The translations under genes were made by a program, and so were the position numbers. From Psychrobacter sp. Cmf 22.2 (lineage in GTDB: Bacteria > Pseudomonadota > Gammaproteobacteria > Pseudomonadales > Moraxellaceae): DNA of 64,000 nt. Positions 1-8,286 of this stretch are shown one piece after another. The stretch is from positions 124,001 to 188,000 of the forward strand of contig NZ_MRYA01000001.1 of the NCBI RefSeq assembly GCF_001921745.1, given 5' to 3'. Every line of letters begins with the position of its first letter. Position 1 is the first letter of the stretch. A model generated the notes under the pieces. The model made no database searches, was not told where the DNA came from, and saw nothing but the letters and a program-made list of their open reading frames with translations.

Positions 1-53
1 TACCTGAATATTAACAAAGTATTATATAGAAGTTTTTTAACCTTTACTAAAAT

Positions 54-95
54 AAAAAAACAGCCTTCACTATTAAACAGTTTGGCTGTTTTTAT
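54..95. terminator. Rho-independent terminator, bidirectional
   Basis: Stem arms AAAAACAGCC (56-65) and GGCTGTTTTT (84-93) enclose an 18-nt loop. The A-run and T-run make it usable on both strands. It lies just past the minC stop, so minC transcripts probably end here rather than running on into a minDE pair. Confidence 0.7.
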
Positions 96-111
96 ATAAC
101 GTAATTACATA

Positions 112-939
112 TTAAGTGCTTTCCATGACCGTAAATACCAATCCTTCACCTTCTACAAAACGTACTTGTACCGGCTTGTCGATAGTATTCTCAGGTAGGT
201 TGTCACGCAGGCAGTAAGTGCCAGCGACAGAAACCAATGATGGATTAAATACCTGACAAAATATGCGCGCGTCTTTGTCGCCCGTTGCCCCCGCGACTAA
301 GCGACCTTGAGCACGTCCATAGACATGTAAGCTATTATCTGTGATAGCTTCGGCGCCGCTATTGACACTATTGGTCAAAATTAAGTCACCACCGACATGA
401 TTGATACTTTGGCCTGAGCGTAACAGTTGGTCATAAATCATACTGGTAATGTGCTCGCTACTGAGCAAGGTCTCAGCCGAAATATCTGCAGTGCTGTTAT
501 CTTTGTTTTTGACCGTATCATCAACACTGTTGTCTTCTTGAACTTGTGCGTCTGCTGTTTTTTCAGCGCTGGTTTGACTCAACTGAGTGACTGACTTTTT
601 ACTAGAGACAATACGCTCTATGCGCTTACCATCCGCTGGAAATATCGCCAGTCTTTGGGCACGCGCTTGTGTATCAAGCAATCCTGTTACGACACCGATA
701 GGCTGTAATCCCCATGACCATAAAAGCTCAATTAAAGCAGACAAATCTTGTTCAACGCTACTGTCAATGATGACAGGAATCTGACTGGTCTTGTTGCTTA
801 GCATGTCTGATAAATGTGCTTCAATAGCGGGTAGGTCATCGGTACTCAGTTGCAGGCGTGAAAATGTCAGCATCTTTCCATAAAAAGTTATCGCAGGTTG
901 AGATGTCATGTCATGCTGGCCTGTATCCGAAATCGTCAT
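112..939 (-). CDS. minC: Septum site-determining protein MinC
   Basis: This is the cell-division inhibitor that, recruited to the membrane by MinD, blocks FtsZ ring assembly away from mid-cell. The protein has 275 residues. The N-terminal domain (about 15-105) is followed by an acidic, polar linker rich in S, T, D and K (about 112-160) and the C-terminal beta-helix domain (about 165-270). The C-terminal domain shows the family signatures GGDLIL, HVYGRAQGRLVAGA and the cytoplasmic-side stretch DARIFCQVFNPSLVSVAGTY. The linker is longer than in compact homologues. No minD or minE is visible; a terminator directly follows the stop. Identification is firm from the C-terminal domain. Confidence 0.93.
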   Translation of the reverse strand: MTISDTGQHDMTSQPAITFYGKMLTFSRLQLSTDDLPAIEAHLSDMLSNKTSQIPVIIDSSVEQDLSALIELLWSWGLQPIGVVTGLLDTQARAQRLAIFPADGKRIERIVSSKKSVTQLSQTSAEKTADAQVQEDNSVDDTVKNKDNSTADISAETLLSSEHITSMIYDQLLRSGQSINHVGGDLILTNSVNSGAEAITDNSLHVYGRAQGRLVAGATGDKDARIFCQVFNPSLVSVAGTYCLRDNLPENTIDKPVQVRFVEGEGLVFTVMEST

Positions 940-1157
940 AATACAAATCCTTAAAAGATACTAATAACCCTGCGATCACGGCGCAGTTGTTACTATAAAT
1001 AGATCGTTAGATTGTGCGCTATCAATGAGCAGTGTACTAAGGGATAATAGTGATTAACAAGTCCTTAATAGTACTAAAATTGACATAAAAAGTTACATAA
1101 AAATAGAAATATGGTAGGTATAAAGGTCTGCTTATAACAGTACCTACTGCATAAATA

Positions 1158-2252
1158 TTACAAGTTGAGCATATCTTGGTGCTTCCACTGCTGGATTTTG
1201 ATTTGGGCTTCAAATTCGTTCAAGCTATCATTGATAATACTAGCAAGCAATGCTTCAAGTGCTGAATTATTGATATCGATATTTACAATACTATGGGCAA
1301 TGTTCACCATTAATGCATCGATATGCTCAGCTTTTAACAACCGCTCGTTGAGAGAGTAGACGACATTTTCTCCAATATTATGCCCAATATGCTGGAGTTG
1401 TGACTCGATTAGGCTACCTGCAATCGGAATCAAACGCAGGTAACGTCGCAGCTCAGGAGTGTTAGCAAGTCCATCTTGAATGGCATTGCCCACCTCATTC
1501 GCTATAAGCTGGCCGCCCTGTGATTTATCGGTAAGCTTTTGAAGCGTTGGCACAAGCTCTTGACGTAATAACGATAACAACATCGCTTCAATTTGGTCAC
1601 GATTGCGCTCAATGGTCGATTTGATAAGCGACTTATGGACATCGGAGTCAGTAAGCTGCTGCCGAAAGTTATAGATAGTCGTCAAAATAACGCGATCAGA
1701 TAACTCTTCTAGTAATACATCAATATAAAACTTGATGCGATTGATCCATGGCTGCGGTAGTACCTGATAACCAAGTTGATGTAGGCGTCGACCAATAATC
1801 ACAGCTCGAAACAAACGCAATGCCCGTAGCTGCGGAAAGCAGCCGAGTACTTCATACCAATGGACAAATGGAAAGAAAAACCAGCGATAATAAACCTTAT
1901 CCTTAATGGCGATTGCCCAACGTACCAGCAGCTCAACAATCAAAAATATGGTAAAAAATCCGCCTACGGTACGTAGCGGATCGTGCAAGCTCATCTGATA
2001 CCAGCTAAGTCGATCACTAATTGCCAACCATTCTGCCACATGGCTACTAAAGTTACTCATCAAAATTGCATCGATACTAATAAACAGTAGGTCGATACTG
2101 ATAGCGATGAGGATCACAATATCATAAGCCAGCTTTAACCGGTTCGGCTGTGGACGCCGAGGAGGCTTTGGTTCTGACAACGAGGTTTTTAGCTGATTGG
2201 GCAGCGGTTTTGTATCTGTAACAGAGCTAGTAGTAGAGGCGGACACAATCAT
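1158..2252 (-). CDS. Membrane protein with voltage-sensor-like segment and long cytoplasmic tail
   Basis: The function is not known. The 364-residue protein begins with a proline-rich polar tail (1-40), then predicted membrane helices at about 43-65 and 93-114 and an aromatic stretch at 121-135. Next comes an amphipathic segment at 142-157 with arginines spaced roughly every third residue (R143, R146, R149, then R155-R156). This resembles the S4 helix of voltage-gated channel domains. No pore helix or selectivity filter follows. Residues 165-364 are a soluble, helix-rich tail. Neighbours (minC, acyltransferase) give no functional clue. It may be a degenerate ion-transport domain protein or a lineage-specific envelope protein. 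Confidence 0.6.
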   Translation of the reverse strand: MIVSASTTSSVTDTKPLPNQLKTSLSEPKPPRRPQPNRLKLAYDIVILIAISIDLLFISIDAILMSNFSSHVAEWLAISDRLSWYQMSLHDPLRTVGGFFTIFLIVELLVRWAIAIKDKVYYRWFFFPFVHWYEVLGCFPQLRALRLFRAVIIGRRLHQLGYQVLPQPWINRIKFYIDVLLEELSDRVILTTIYNFRQQLTDSDVHKSLIKSTIERNRDQIEAMLLSLLRQELVPTLQKLTDKSQGGQLIANEVGNAIQDGLANTPELRRYLRLIPIAGSLIESQLQHIGHNIGENVVYSLNERLLKAEHIDALMVNIAHSIVNIDINNSALEALLASIINDSLNEFEAQIKIQQWKHQDMLNL

Positions 2253-2291
2253 ACCTTATATCATCGGGGGTTATGTTAGAGCGGTTTAGTC

Positions 2292-3278
2292 TTAAGCGTT
2301 TTTGGATTCAATATTGGTATCAAATTGAGCAAGCATCTTATCAATGCGTGCGTCTTTTTGTTGCCATACGTTTCCAACCCAATCAAACATCTGAGCCTTA
2401 ACTGATTCATCTTTTTCATAACCGCCCTCTTGAACAGCAGTGAACAGCGTATCAGGCATTTCAATATAGCGTACATCGACCCCCAAGCGCTTGATATTAC
2501 CTTTCCACAAATCGCTGTAGGTAGGGACGCCATCAGGATACACGATAGTCATATCTAAAATACCATCGATATCTTCACCCAAGGCATTAATAGCAAGTGC
2601 CAGACCACCTGCACGAGGCTTGAGTAAATGACTATAAGGCGATTGCTGCTTAGCGTGTTTGGCTTTAGTAAAGCGCGTACCCTCTAAGTAATTCAATAGG
2701 GTAAAGGGTTTACCTTTTAATAACGCACAAGCACGCTTGGCTTCTTCAATGTCTTTACCTTGCAAAGCTGGGTTTTTTGCCACTGCTTCCTTTGAATGCC
2801 GGCGCATCATAGGAAAGTCTAAAAAGTAAAAGGCTTGTCCAATAACGGGAATATAAATCAGCTCAAACTTAGTAAAGAAACGCGTTAGTGGTAGGCGTTT
2901 TTCACTAACATACTGTACGATACTGGTATCGACCCAGGATTGATGATTACTAATCAGCAAGTATTTACCATCTGGATGCACATCATCAGGTAAGTTAATA
3001 CGCCAATCTTTATTGGGTAAAATATTATCAATCAAAGCATTATTGCTATTTATCCAATAATTGGTCACTTTAATGACAGTATCATCAGCAATTTTCGAGC
3101 CAGTAATTGTTTTGGCAGCACCCATAAACCATATAGGTAGGCTAGCACCGATACTATTACCAGTGATAACACCGGTTGCTGTTGCTAAAGAGAGGGCTTT
3201 GCCAAGCTTAGGTGCACGATCATGCAGTTTTTGAATAGTGGAAGTCAGTCGCACGATAAGTCCTTTTTTATTTATCAT
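2292..3278 (-). CDS. PlsC-family acyltransferase (YihG-like)
   Basis: A membrane-associated lysophospholipid or related acyltransferase of 328 residues. The catalytic block NHQSWVD (H112, D117) is the HX4D motif of the glycerolipid acyltransferase family. The substrate-binding block EGTRFT lies at 199-204. An N-terminal hydrophobic region (about 28-58) probably anchors it to the inner membrane. The length and the EGTRFTKAKH form fit the E. coli YihG group better than the shorter PlsC proper. It lies 39 bp upstream of the voltage-sensor-like gene on the same strand, so the two may be cotranscribed. The acyl acceptor cannot be read from sequence. Confidence 0.85.
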   Translation of the reverse strand: MINKKGLIVRLTSTIQKLHDRAPKLGKALSLATATGVITGNSIGASLPIWFMGAAKTITGSKIADDTVIKVTNYWINSNNALIDNILPNKDWRINLPDDVHPDGKYLLISNHQSWVDTSIVQYVSEKRLPLTRFFTKFELIYIPVIGQAFYFLDFPMMRRHSKEAVAKNPALQGKDIEEAKRACALLKGKPFTLLNYLEGTRFTKAKHAKQQSPYSHLLKPRAGGLALAINALGEDIDGILDMTIVYPDGVPTYSDLWKGNIKRLGVDVRYIEMPDTLFTAVQEGGYEKDESVKAQMFDWVGNVWQQKDARIDKMLAQFDTNIESKNA

Positions 3279-3840
3279 ATTAATCGCTGTTAATATTTTA
3301 TCTGTATAAAAGAGATTGCCATACTAAACAGGCACGAGTTTAGCAGAAAGCAAGAATAGTGTACGAGTGTTTACATGACCCATGGTAGCAAATACTACAA
3401 ATATTTTTTGTACGATTACTTCGTAACTACTGGCTAAAATCGAGAATTTGCATAAATAGTTATATTCGAGATATTCTAAAAAAACCATACAATACTGATA
3501 TTTTTATAATATCTACTATATTCATATAACTGCATCTATAACACTGTGTGTAAGGTCTCATGCACTTTTTATACATAGATGTGACAAAATATTACACATA
3601 GATAGAACTTGCTTGCGATAATAACGACAAAGGTGAATAACACCTAACGAGCTATTTAATGTTTGGTATCTTATGAATTCGTATTGTTATCATATATAAC
3701 TGCTTTTGATTTTTTAAAGACGTTATAATATTTAACTGTAGTGAATTTTGATAGGTATCATATTACTGGCTTGTTTTTAGAGGAAAAATTCTAGAATATA
3801 ACAGAGCACAATTAATAAATTCAACTTAAGAGGAAGTATT
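3279..3840. other. Long AT-rich intergenic region
   Basis: The 562-bp gap separates the divergent acyltransferase and OmpA-like genes. It has no convincing reading frame, no RNA-gene fold and no clear operator. It must carry the promoters of both genes. The only translation signal I can place is the strong Shine-Dalgarno AAGAGGAAG just before the ATG at 3841. Confidence 0.5.
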
Positions 3841-4509
3841 ATGCGTAATAAATTAATGGTTGCAGCAGTAGCATCAGGTCTAGCATCAGGTCTAGCATTG
3901 AGTGGTTGTACCACTGATCCAAACACAGGACAACAGCGTTTAAATAAAACAGCTTTGGGTACCTTAGTTGGTGCAGCAGGTGGTGCAACTATCTCAAAAG
4001 CTACTGGTGGTGATAAGACTGGTCGTGATGCCGCTATCGGAGCAGCGCTAGGTGCTGGCGTTGGTTATTATATGGAACGTCAAGCCAAGCAGCTTGAGCA
4101 ACAGATGGCTGGTACGGGCGTAACAGTTGAGCAGAACCCAACTACAGGTAACATTGACTTGGTTATGCCAGGTAATATTACTTTCTCATTTGATGATGCA
4201 ACATTGAGCTCATCTTTCAAGCCAACACTTGATAAGCTGGCCTCTACCATGAACCAGTACAACAAGACCACGGTAAATATCGCAGGTCATACAGACAGCC
4301 GCGGTTCAGCCTCTTATAACATGGGTCTATCACGTGACCGCGCTTATTCAGTAGCCAACTACCTAACAGCACACGGTGTTTCTTCAAACCGTATCAACGT
4401 AGTTGCGTATGGTGAATCACGTCCTGTCGCCGATAACAGCACTGATTATGGTCGTCAGCAAAATCGCCGCGTAGAGTTGACCATCAACTCGCCACAGAGC
4501 GTTAACTAA
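3841..4509 (+). CDS. OmpA-family outer-membrane lipoprotein with glycine zipper
   Basis: A 222-residue lipoprotein that probably tethers the outer membrane to peptidoglycan. The signal peptide ends in the lipobox LALSGC, giving acylated C23. A glycine-zipper segment (about 38-76, GTLVGAAGGATISKATGG and GAALGAGVGYY) follows. The C-terminal OmpA-like peptidoglycan-binding domain (about 110-218) contains NIAGHTDSRGSASYN, SRDRA, VAYGESRPVADN and QNRRVEL. Architecture matches the YiaD type. It stands alone: long upstream region, a strong terminator 33 bp after the stop, and a good ribosome site. Confidence 0.92.
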   Translation: MRNKLMVAAVASGLASGLALSGCTTDPNTGQQRLNKTALGTLVGAAGGATISKATGGDKTGRDAAIGAALGAGVGYYMERQAKQLEQQMAGTGVTVEQNPTTGNIDLVMPGNITFSFDDATLSSSFKPTLDKLASTMNQYNKTTVNIAGHTDSRGSASYNMGLSRDRAYSVANYLTAHGVSSNRINVVAYGESRPVADNSTDYGRQQNRRVELTINSPQSVN

Positions 4510-4541
4510 TTTATCGTTTTATCGATAAGTAGATCAATTAC

Positions 4542-4573
4542 AAAAAAGCCAGCAATCCGCTGGCTTTTTTGTT
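4542..4573 (+). terminator. Rho-independent terminator after OmpA-like gene
   Basis: Arms AAAAAAGCCAGC (4542-4553) and GCTGGCTTTTTT (4559-4570) pair perfectly around a 5-nt loop. The stem runs directly into a T-run. Confidence 0.9.
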
Positions 4574-4623
4574 TTTATTACACGGCTATAGCTACTACGA
4601 ACAATGTAGGCATAAAATTAAAT

Positions 4624-4653
4624 ATTGATAATGATTATCAATAACCCTATAAT
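4624..4653 (+). promoter_or_regulatory. Sigma-70 promoter overlapped by a Fur box
   Basis: The -35 hexamer TTGATA (4625-4630) and the -10 hexamer TATAAT (4648-4653) are 17 bp apart. The 15-bp core TGATAATGATTATCA (4626-4640) matches the 7-1-7 Fur consensus TGATAATNATTATCA at every position and sits over the -35 region. This geometry predicts iron-replete repression of the downstream imelysin/cytochrome genes. Confidence 0.88.
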
Positions 4654-4699
4654 TCATAGAGGTTTTAGACAAGTGCCGTAACATAAGCGCAATAACTGA

Positions 4700-4741
4700 T
4701 ACTGACTTTATCTACATTATGATATATAGATAAAGTCAGTA
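4700..4741. repeat. 15-bp perfect inverted repeat in the 5' leader
   Basis: Arms TACTGACTTTATCTA (4700-4714) and TAGATAAAGTCAGTA (4727-4741) are perfectly complementary, separated by 12 nt. It lies between the Fur-box promoter and the start of the imelysin gene, so it would be transcribed as a hairpin about 55 nt before the start codon. No T-run follows, so it is not an ordinary terminator. It could be a leader regulatory structure or a dyad operator for a second regulator. Confidence 0.75.
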
Positions 4742-4796
4742 CGCGCTGTGGCACTGACGATGATTTTTTCTTTTGTAATATCTTTTGAGGATGTGT

Positions 4797-6257
4797 ATGA
4801 CGATTACCACAGGAACGAGCCGTAAGATTTTCCCCACCGCTTTGGCTGCTGCACTGGCAGGGTTATTAATGGTGTCGGGTTGCACCAAACAAACCGACGA
4901 AAATGCTGAGACAAGGGCAGAGAGTCAAACAGAAGTGCAAAGCACAGAGTCAACGGACAGTGGTATGCTCTCGGCGACCGATCAGGCACATACTGACAGA
5001 CTGGTAATCAGCTATGCCAATATGGCTCATGCCGCCTACAAAGATTCACTTGAAACGGCTAAAGCGCTACAAAAAGCGGTAGAAACCTATGTAGAAACCC
5101 CCACTGAGGCCAACTTAGAGGCGGCAAAAGCAGCTTACAAAACGGCGCGCCAGCCTTACTCTCAGACAGAGGTTTTCCGTTTTGATGAAGGGTTTGTGAC
5201 GGCCAATGATAAGCGCGCCATCGGTAGCGTCGATGGCTGGGAAGGTCAGGTCAATGCGTGGCCACTCGATGAAGCTTTGATCGACTATGTCAACGATAGC
5301 TACGAAGGCGAGTACAACAGCCAAGACAATATCATCAATAGCGACAGCATCACGGTCGGTAGTATCAAACAAGACACCAGCAAGATCACACCTGAGCTAC
5401 TGGCAGATATGAATGAGATTGGCGGTAGTGAAGCCAATGTCACCACAGGCTATCATGCGATTGAGTTTATGCTATGGGGCCAAGACACCAATGGTGTCAG
5501 CGCAGGGGCAGGCGAACGCCCTGTGACCGACTATGTCACCGAAGCTGGACAATGTACCAGTGGCGATACGGTCAATGAAGACGCTAGTATCTGTGAGCGT
5601 CGCGGCGAGTTCTTAAAAGCGGCAGCGCAGTTGCTGGTAAACGACCTCACAGCGATGGAAGCCGAGTGGCAGCCTGAGAGCGAAAACACTCTACGTAGCG
5701 ATCTGATGGCGCGTAAATACGACAATGGCCTACGTCAAATCATGTATCAAATGGGCAGCTTGGCCTTAGGTGAACTGGCCTCTGAGCGCATGCAGGTCGC
5801 GTTTGTGACAGGCTCTACTGAAGATGAGCACGAGTGCTTTAGTGATTTAACTCACCTAAGCTATGCCAATAACGCACGCGGCATCCAAAACGTCTTTAAT
5901 GGCAGCTATAAGACTGTCGCTGGCAAGACCATCGGTGGCTACGGTGTCAAAAACTATCTGATCGATAGTGGTCATCAAGAAGCGGCTGATAAGCTGACTG
6001 CTGACTTTAAAAAGGTCGAAGACGCCTTTAATGTCATCGTAGAAAAAGGCGAAAAAGAAGGCATCAAGGTCGATCAGATGATTGCAACAGTTGGTCAAGC
6101 GAGCAAGCATGACATCTCAGCAGAAGAGCAAAACAAACGCCGCGGCTGGATCGAGGCGGGTATCACAAGTCTGCAAGCGCTGACAGATGGTATCGAAAAT
6201 GCGGCAAAAGCGGTCGGTATCGATAACTTAGACGCGGACGCTGGCTCACAGTTTTAA
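4797..6257 (+). CDS. Imelysin-family (M75) iron-regulated lipoprotein, IrpA-like
   Basis: A periplasm-facing lipoprotein of 486 residues in the imelysin/ICMP family, which is linked to iron acquisition. I chose ATG 4797 because GAGG at 4787-4790 is 6 nt upstream; earlier TTG and ATG codons overlap that site. The lipobox LMVSGC gives C29. The family signature GYHAIEFMLWGQD starts at about 218 and holds the GxHxxE residues (G218, H220, E223). A second conserved region with SYANNARGIQNVFNGSY lies near 350. It is the first gene behind a Fur-controlled promoter. Despite the peptidase label, catalysis is doubtful in this family; iron or heme-iron binding is the usual proposal. Confidence 0.9.
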   Translation: MTITTGTSRKIFPTALAAALAGLLMVSGCTKQTDENAETRAESQTEVQSTESTDSGMLSATDQAHTDRLVISYANMAHAAYKDSLETAKALQKAVETYVETPTEANLEAAKAAYKTARQPYSQTEVFRFDEGFVTANDKRAIGSVDGWEGQVNAWPLDEALIDYVNDSYEGEYNSQDNIINSDSITVGSIKQDTSKITPELLADMNEIGGSEANVTTGYHAIEFMLWGQDTNGVSAGAGERPVTDYVTEAGQCTSGDTVNEDASICERRGEFLKAAAQLLVNDLTAMEAEWQPESENTLRSDLMARKYDNGLRQIMYQMGSLALGELASERMQVAFVTGSTEDEHECFSDLTHLSYANNARGIQNVFNGSYKTVAGKTIGGYGVKNYLIDSGHQEAADKLTADFKKVEDAFNVIVEKGEKEGIKVDQMIATVGQASKHDISAEEQNKRRGWIEAGITSLQALTDGIENAAKAVGIDNLDADAGSQF

Positions 6258-6529
6258 GCGATTGACTTCTCTCACATAGAATAATTTAATGATGTCGATA
6301 ATGTCTTACAAGTCATGAAAAGCTGATGAAAGATATGTTTGTAAAAGTGCAAGTTATATATAATACATGCGTTGTTAACGACAGTTAGCAACGTATTTTT
6401 ACGTGCAATAAAATAGGTCAGTGCGTTAATTTATAGCGTTGATGTATTTTATACCGTTATATTGATAAGAAAAAATACTGTTATAGCTAGCCATTTTAAT
6501 GGTTCTACTCTAGAACTAAGGCAACTCCT

Positions 6530-8191
6530 ATGAGCTCCATTCATACCAAATCCTCTGCTTTTTCTGTCTCTTTTTTACCCACTCAACGCACCGCCCGCAA
6601 ACTTGTGCTCACCGTCGCAGGTGCAATTGCCATCAGTGCTTGTCAGCCCACGGATAGCACGTCAGACAGCGCATCGACCAATAAAAACACCAATGACACT
6701 GCCGTTGCAAGTGGTGAAGGCGGGTCCGCTTTGACGCCCAAACGTACGCAAACCGTGGAAGCGCTGGCTGGCGTGCCGATGCAGCAGCTGGTGACATTTG
6801 ACCCGCAAGAGATCAAACAAGGCGGCGACACGGGCATTAGCATCACAAGTAGCGAGAGTTACTCCAAACCCTCGTCCAATCTGTCCGCCTCGCGTAAGGG
6901 CAGTTTTTTTATTGGTAATGCGTTTTTTCGTCAGCCGTGGGTGGTCGCACCTGCCAGTACCGATAGCCGTGATGGTCTGGGGGCATTGTTTAACGTCGCG
7001 GCTTGTCAATCTTGTCATATCAAAGATGGCCGTGGCCACGCACCGATGAGTAGTGAGGACGATGCCGACAGCTTGCTGATTCGTTTGGCGATGCCAGCGA
7101 CCACCGATGAGGAGCGAGCGCAGCTGCAAAACTCGCTGATCGAAAAAGTCGTGCATCCGATGTATGGCGGCCAGCTACAAGATCGCGGTATTCAGGGCGT
7201 ACCTGCTGAAGCAAGAATCGCGGTACAGTGGACCGACAAGCCCGTCACTTTCGCTGATGGTCACGTCGAAACCCTGCGCGCGCCTACCTTTCATCTGACT
7301 AACCCAGGCTATGGCGCGTTTGATGACCAGATGATGGTATCGCCGCGCGTGGCCTTGCCGATGATTGGGCTTGGACTGTTGGAACAAATACCCGATGACG
7401 ATATCAAAAAACAAGCCGTCGATAATGACAGCGCTGATATCAGTGGTAAGTTTAACTGGGTCATGGATCCACAGACGGGCAAAACCGCGTTGGGGCGCTT
7501 TGGCTGGAAAGCAGGACAAACCAAGCTTTTGACACAAAACCAAAGTGCCTTTAATGAAGACATGGGGCTGACCTCAAACATCCGTCCTCATGAGTCCTGC
7601 ATGCCTGCGCAAACGGCGTGTGTCAATGCAACCACGGGCGCTGATGAGCAAGGCGGTGGTAAGCCACCTGTGGAGGTCAATGACGAGGTGGCCAAGTTTG
7701 TGGAGTTTTATACGCGCAATCTGGCCGTCCCGCATCGCCGTCATGCCGAGGATGAGCTGGTGCTCGCCGGCAAAAAACGCTTTTATGATATGGGCTGCCA
7801 AAGCTGTCATACCCCGCGCTATCAGTTGCCAAAAACCGACGATGACCATCTTGAGCAGCACGGACAAGTGATTTATCCTTATACTGATTTGCTGCTGCAT
7901 GACATGGGCGACGAGCTTGCCGATCGGACGATTGCTGGTAAGCTGCCGCCCAAAGACGCACAAGTAGAGTTTTTGGCCAACTCTTATGAGTGGCGAACGC
8001 CGGCTTTATGGGGTATTGGTCTTGCCCAAACGGTCGATCCGCAAGCGACGTTTTTGCATGATGGGCGTGCTCGCACCTTGATGGAAGCAGTACTATGGCA
8101 CGGCGGCGAGGCCGAAAAACAAAAACAAAACGTATTTCAGTTAGACAAGCAAGGGCGGGCTGAATTGACAGCGTTCTTGCAGTCGCTATGA
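6530..8191 (+). CDS. Di-heme c-type cytochrome, DUF1111 'thiol oxidoreductase' lipoprotein
   Basis: A 553-residue exported di-heme protein. An extended N-terminus leads to AIAISAC, a lipobox with C38. Two heme c motifs are present: CQSCH at 159-163 and CQSCH at 423-427. This layout fits the DUF1111 family, related to MauG and cytochrome c peroxidases. In iron-regulated loci it lies between imelysin genes, where a redox role on iron is inferred. It follows the first imelysin after 272 bp, and the second imelysin follows after 95 bp on the same strand. GC content appears higher than in the surrounding genes. Confidence 0.9.
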   Translation: MSSIHTKSSAFSVSFLPTQRTARKLVLTVAGAIAISACQPTDSTSDSASTNKNTNDTAVASGEGGSALTPKRTQTVEALAGVPMQQLVTFDPQEIKQGGDTGISITSSESYSKPSSNLSASRKGSFFIGNAFFRQPWVVAPASTDSRDGLGALFNVAACQSCHIKDGRGHAPMSSEDDADSLLIRLAMPATTDEERAQLQNSLIEKVVHPMYGGQLQDRGIQGVPAEARIAVQWTDKPVTFADGHVETLRAPTFHLTNPGYGAFDDQMMVSPRVALPMIGLGLLEQIPDDDIKKQAVDNDSADISGKFNWVMDPQTGKTALGRFGWKAGQTKLLTQNQSAFNEDMGLTSNIRPHESCMPAQTACVNATTGADEQGGGKPPVEVNDEVAKFVEFYTRNLAVPHRRHAEDELVLAGKKRFYDMGCQSCHTPRYQLPKTDDDHLEQHGQVIYPYTDLLLHDMGDELADRTIAGKLPPKDAQVEFLANSYEWRTPALWGIGLAQTVDPQATFLHDGRARTLMEAVLWHGGEAEKQKQNVFQLDKQGRAELTAFLQSL

Positions 8192-8286
8192 ATTGCGTGA
8201 CAAAAGGCTTGTGGGCAAAGGGTGCGCTCTTAGCAAATGACCAATAAACGATTGATAAAATCACTCATATAAATACCGAGAAACCT

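Noticed and set aside
6662..7156. A 164-codon minus-strand frame inside the di-heme cytochrome gene
   Set aside because: It is antisense to a well-supported gene with two heme motifs; the frame exists because of high GC and codon bias.
7677..8264. A 195-codon minus-strand frame over the end of the di-heme gene
   Set aside because: Antisense shadow without a motif or ribosome site.
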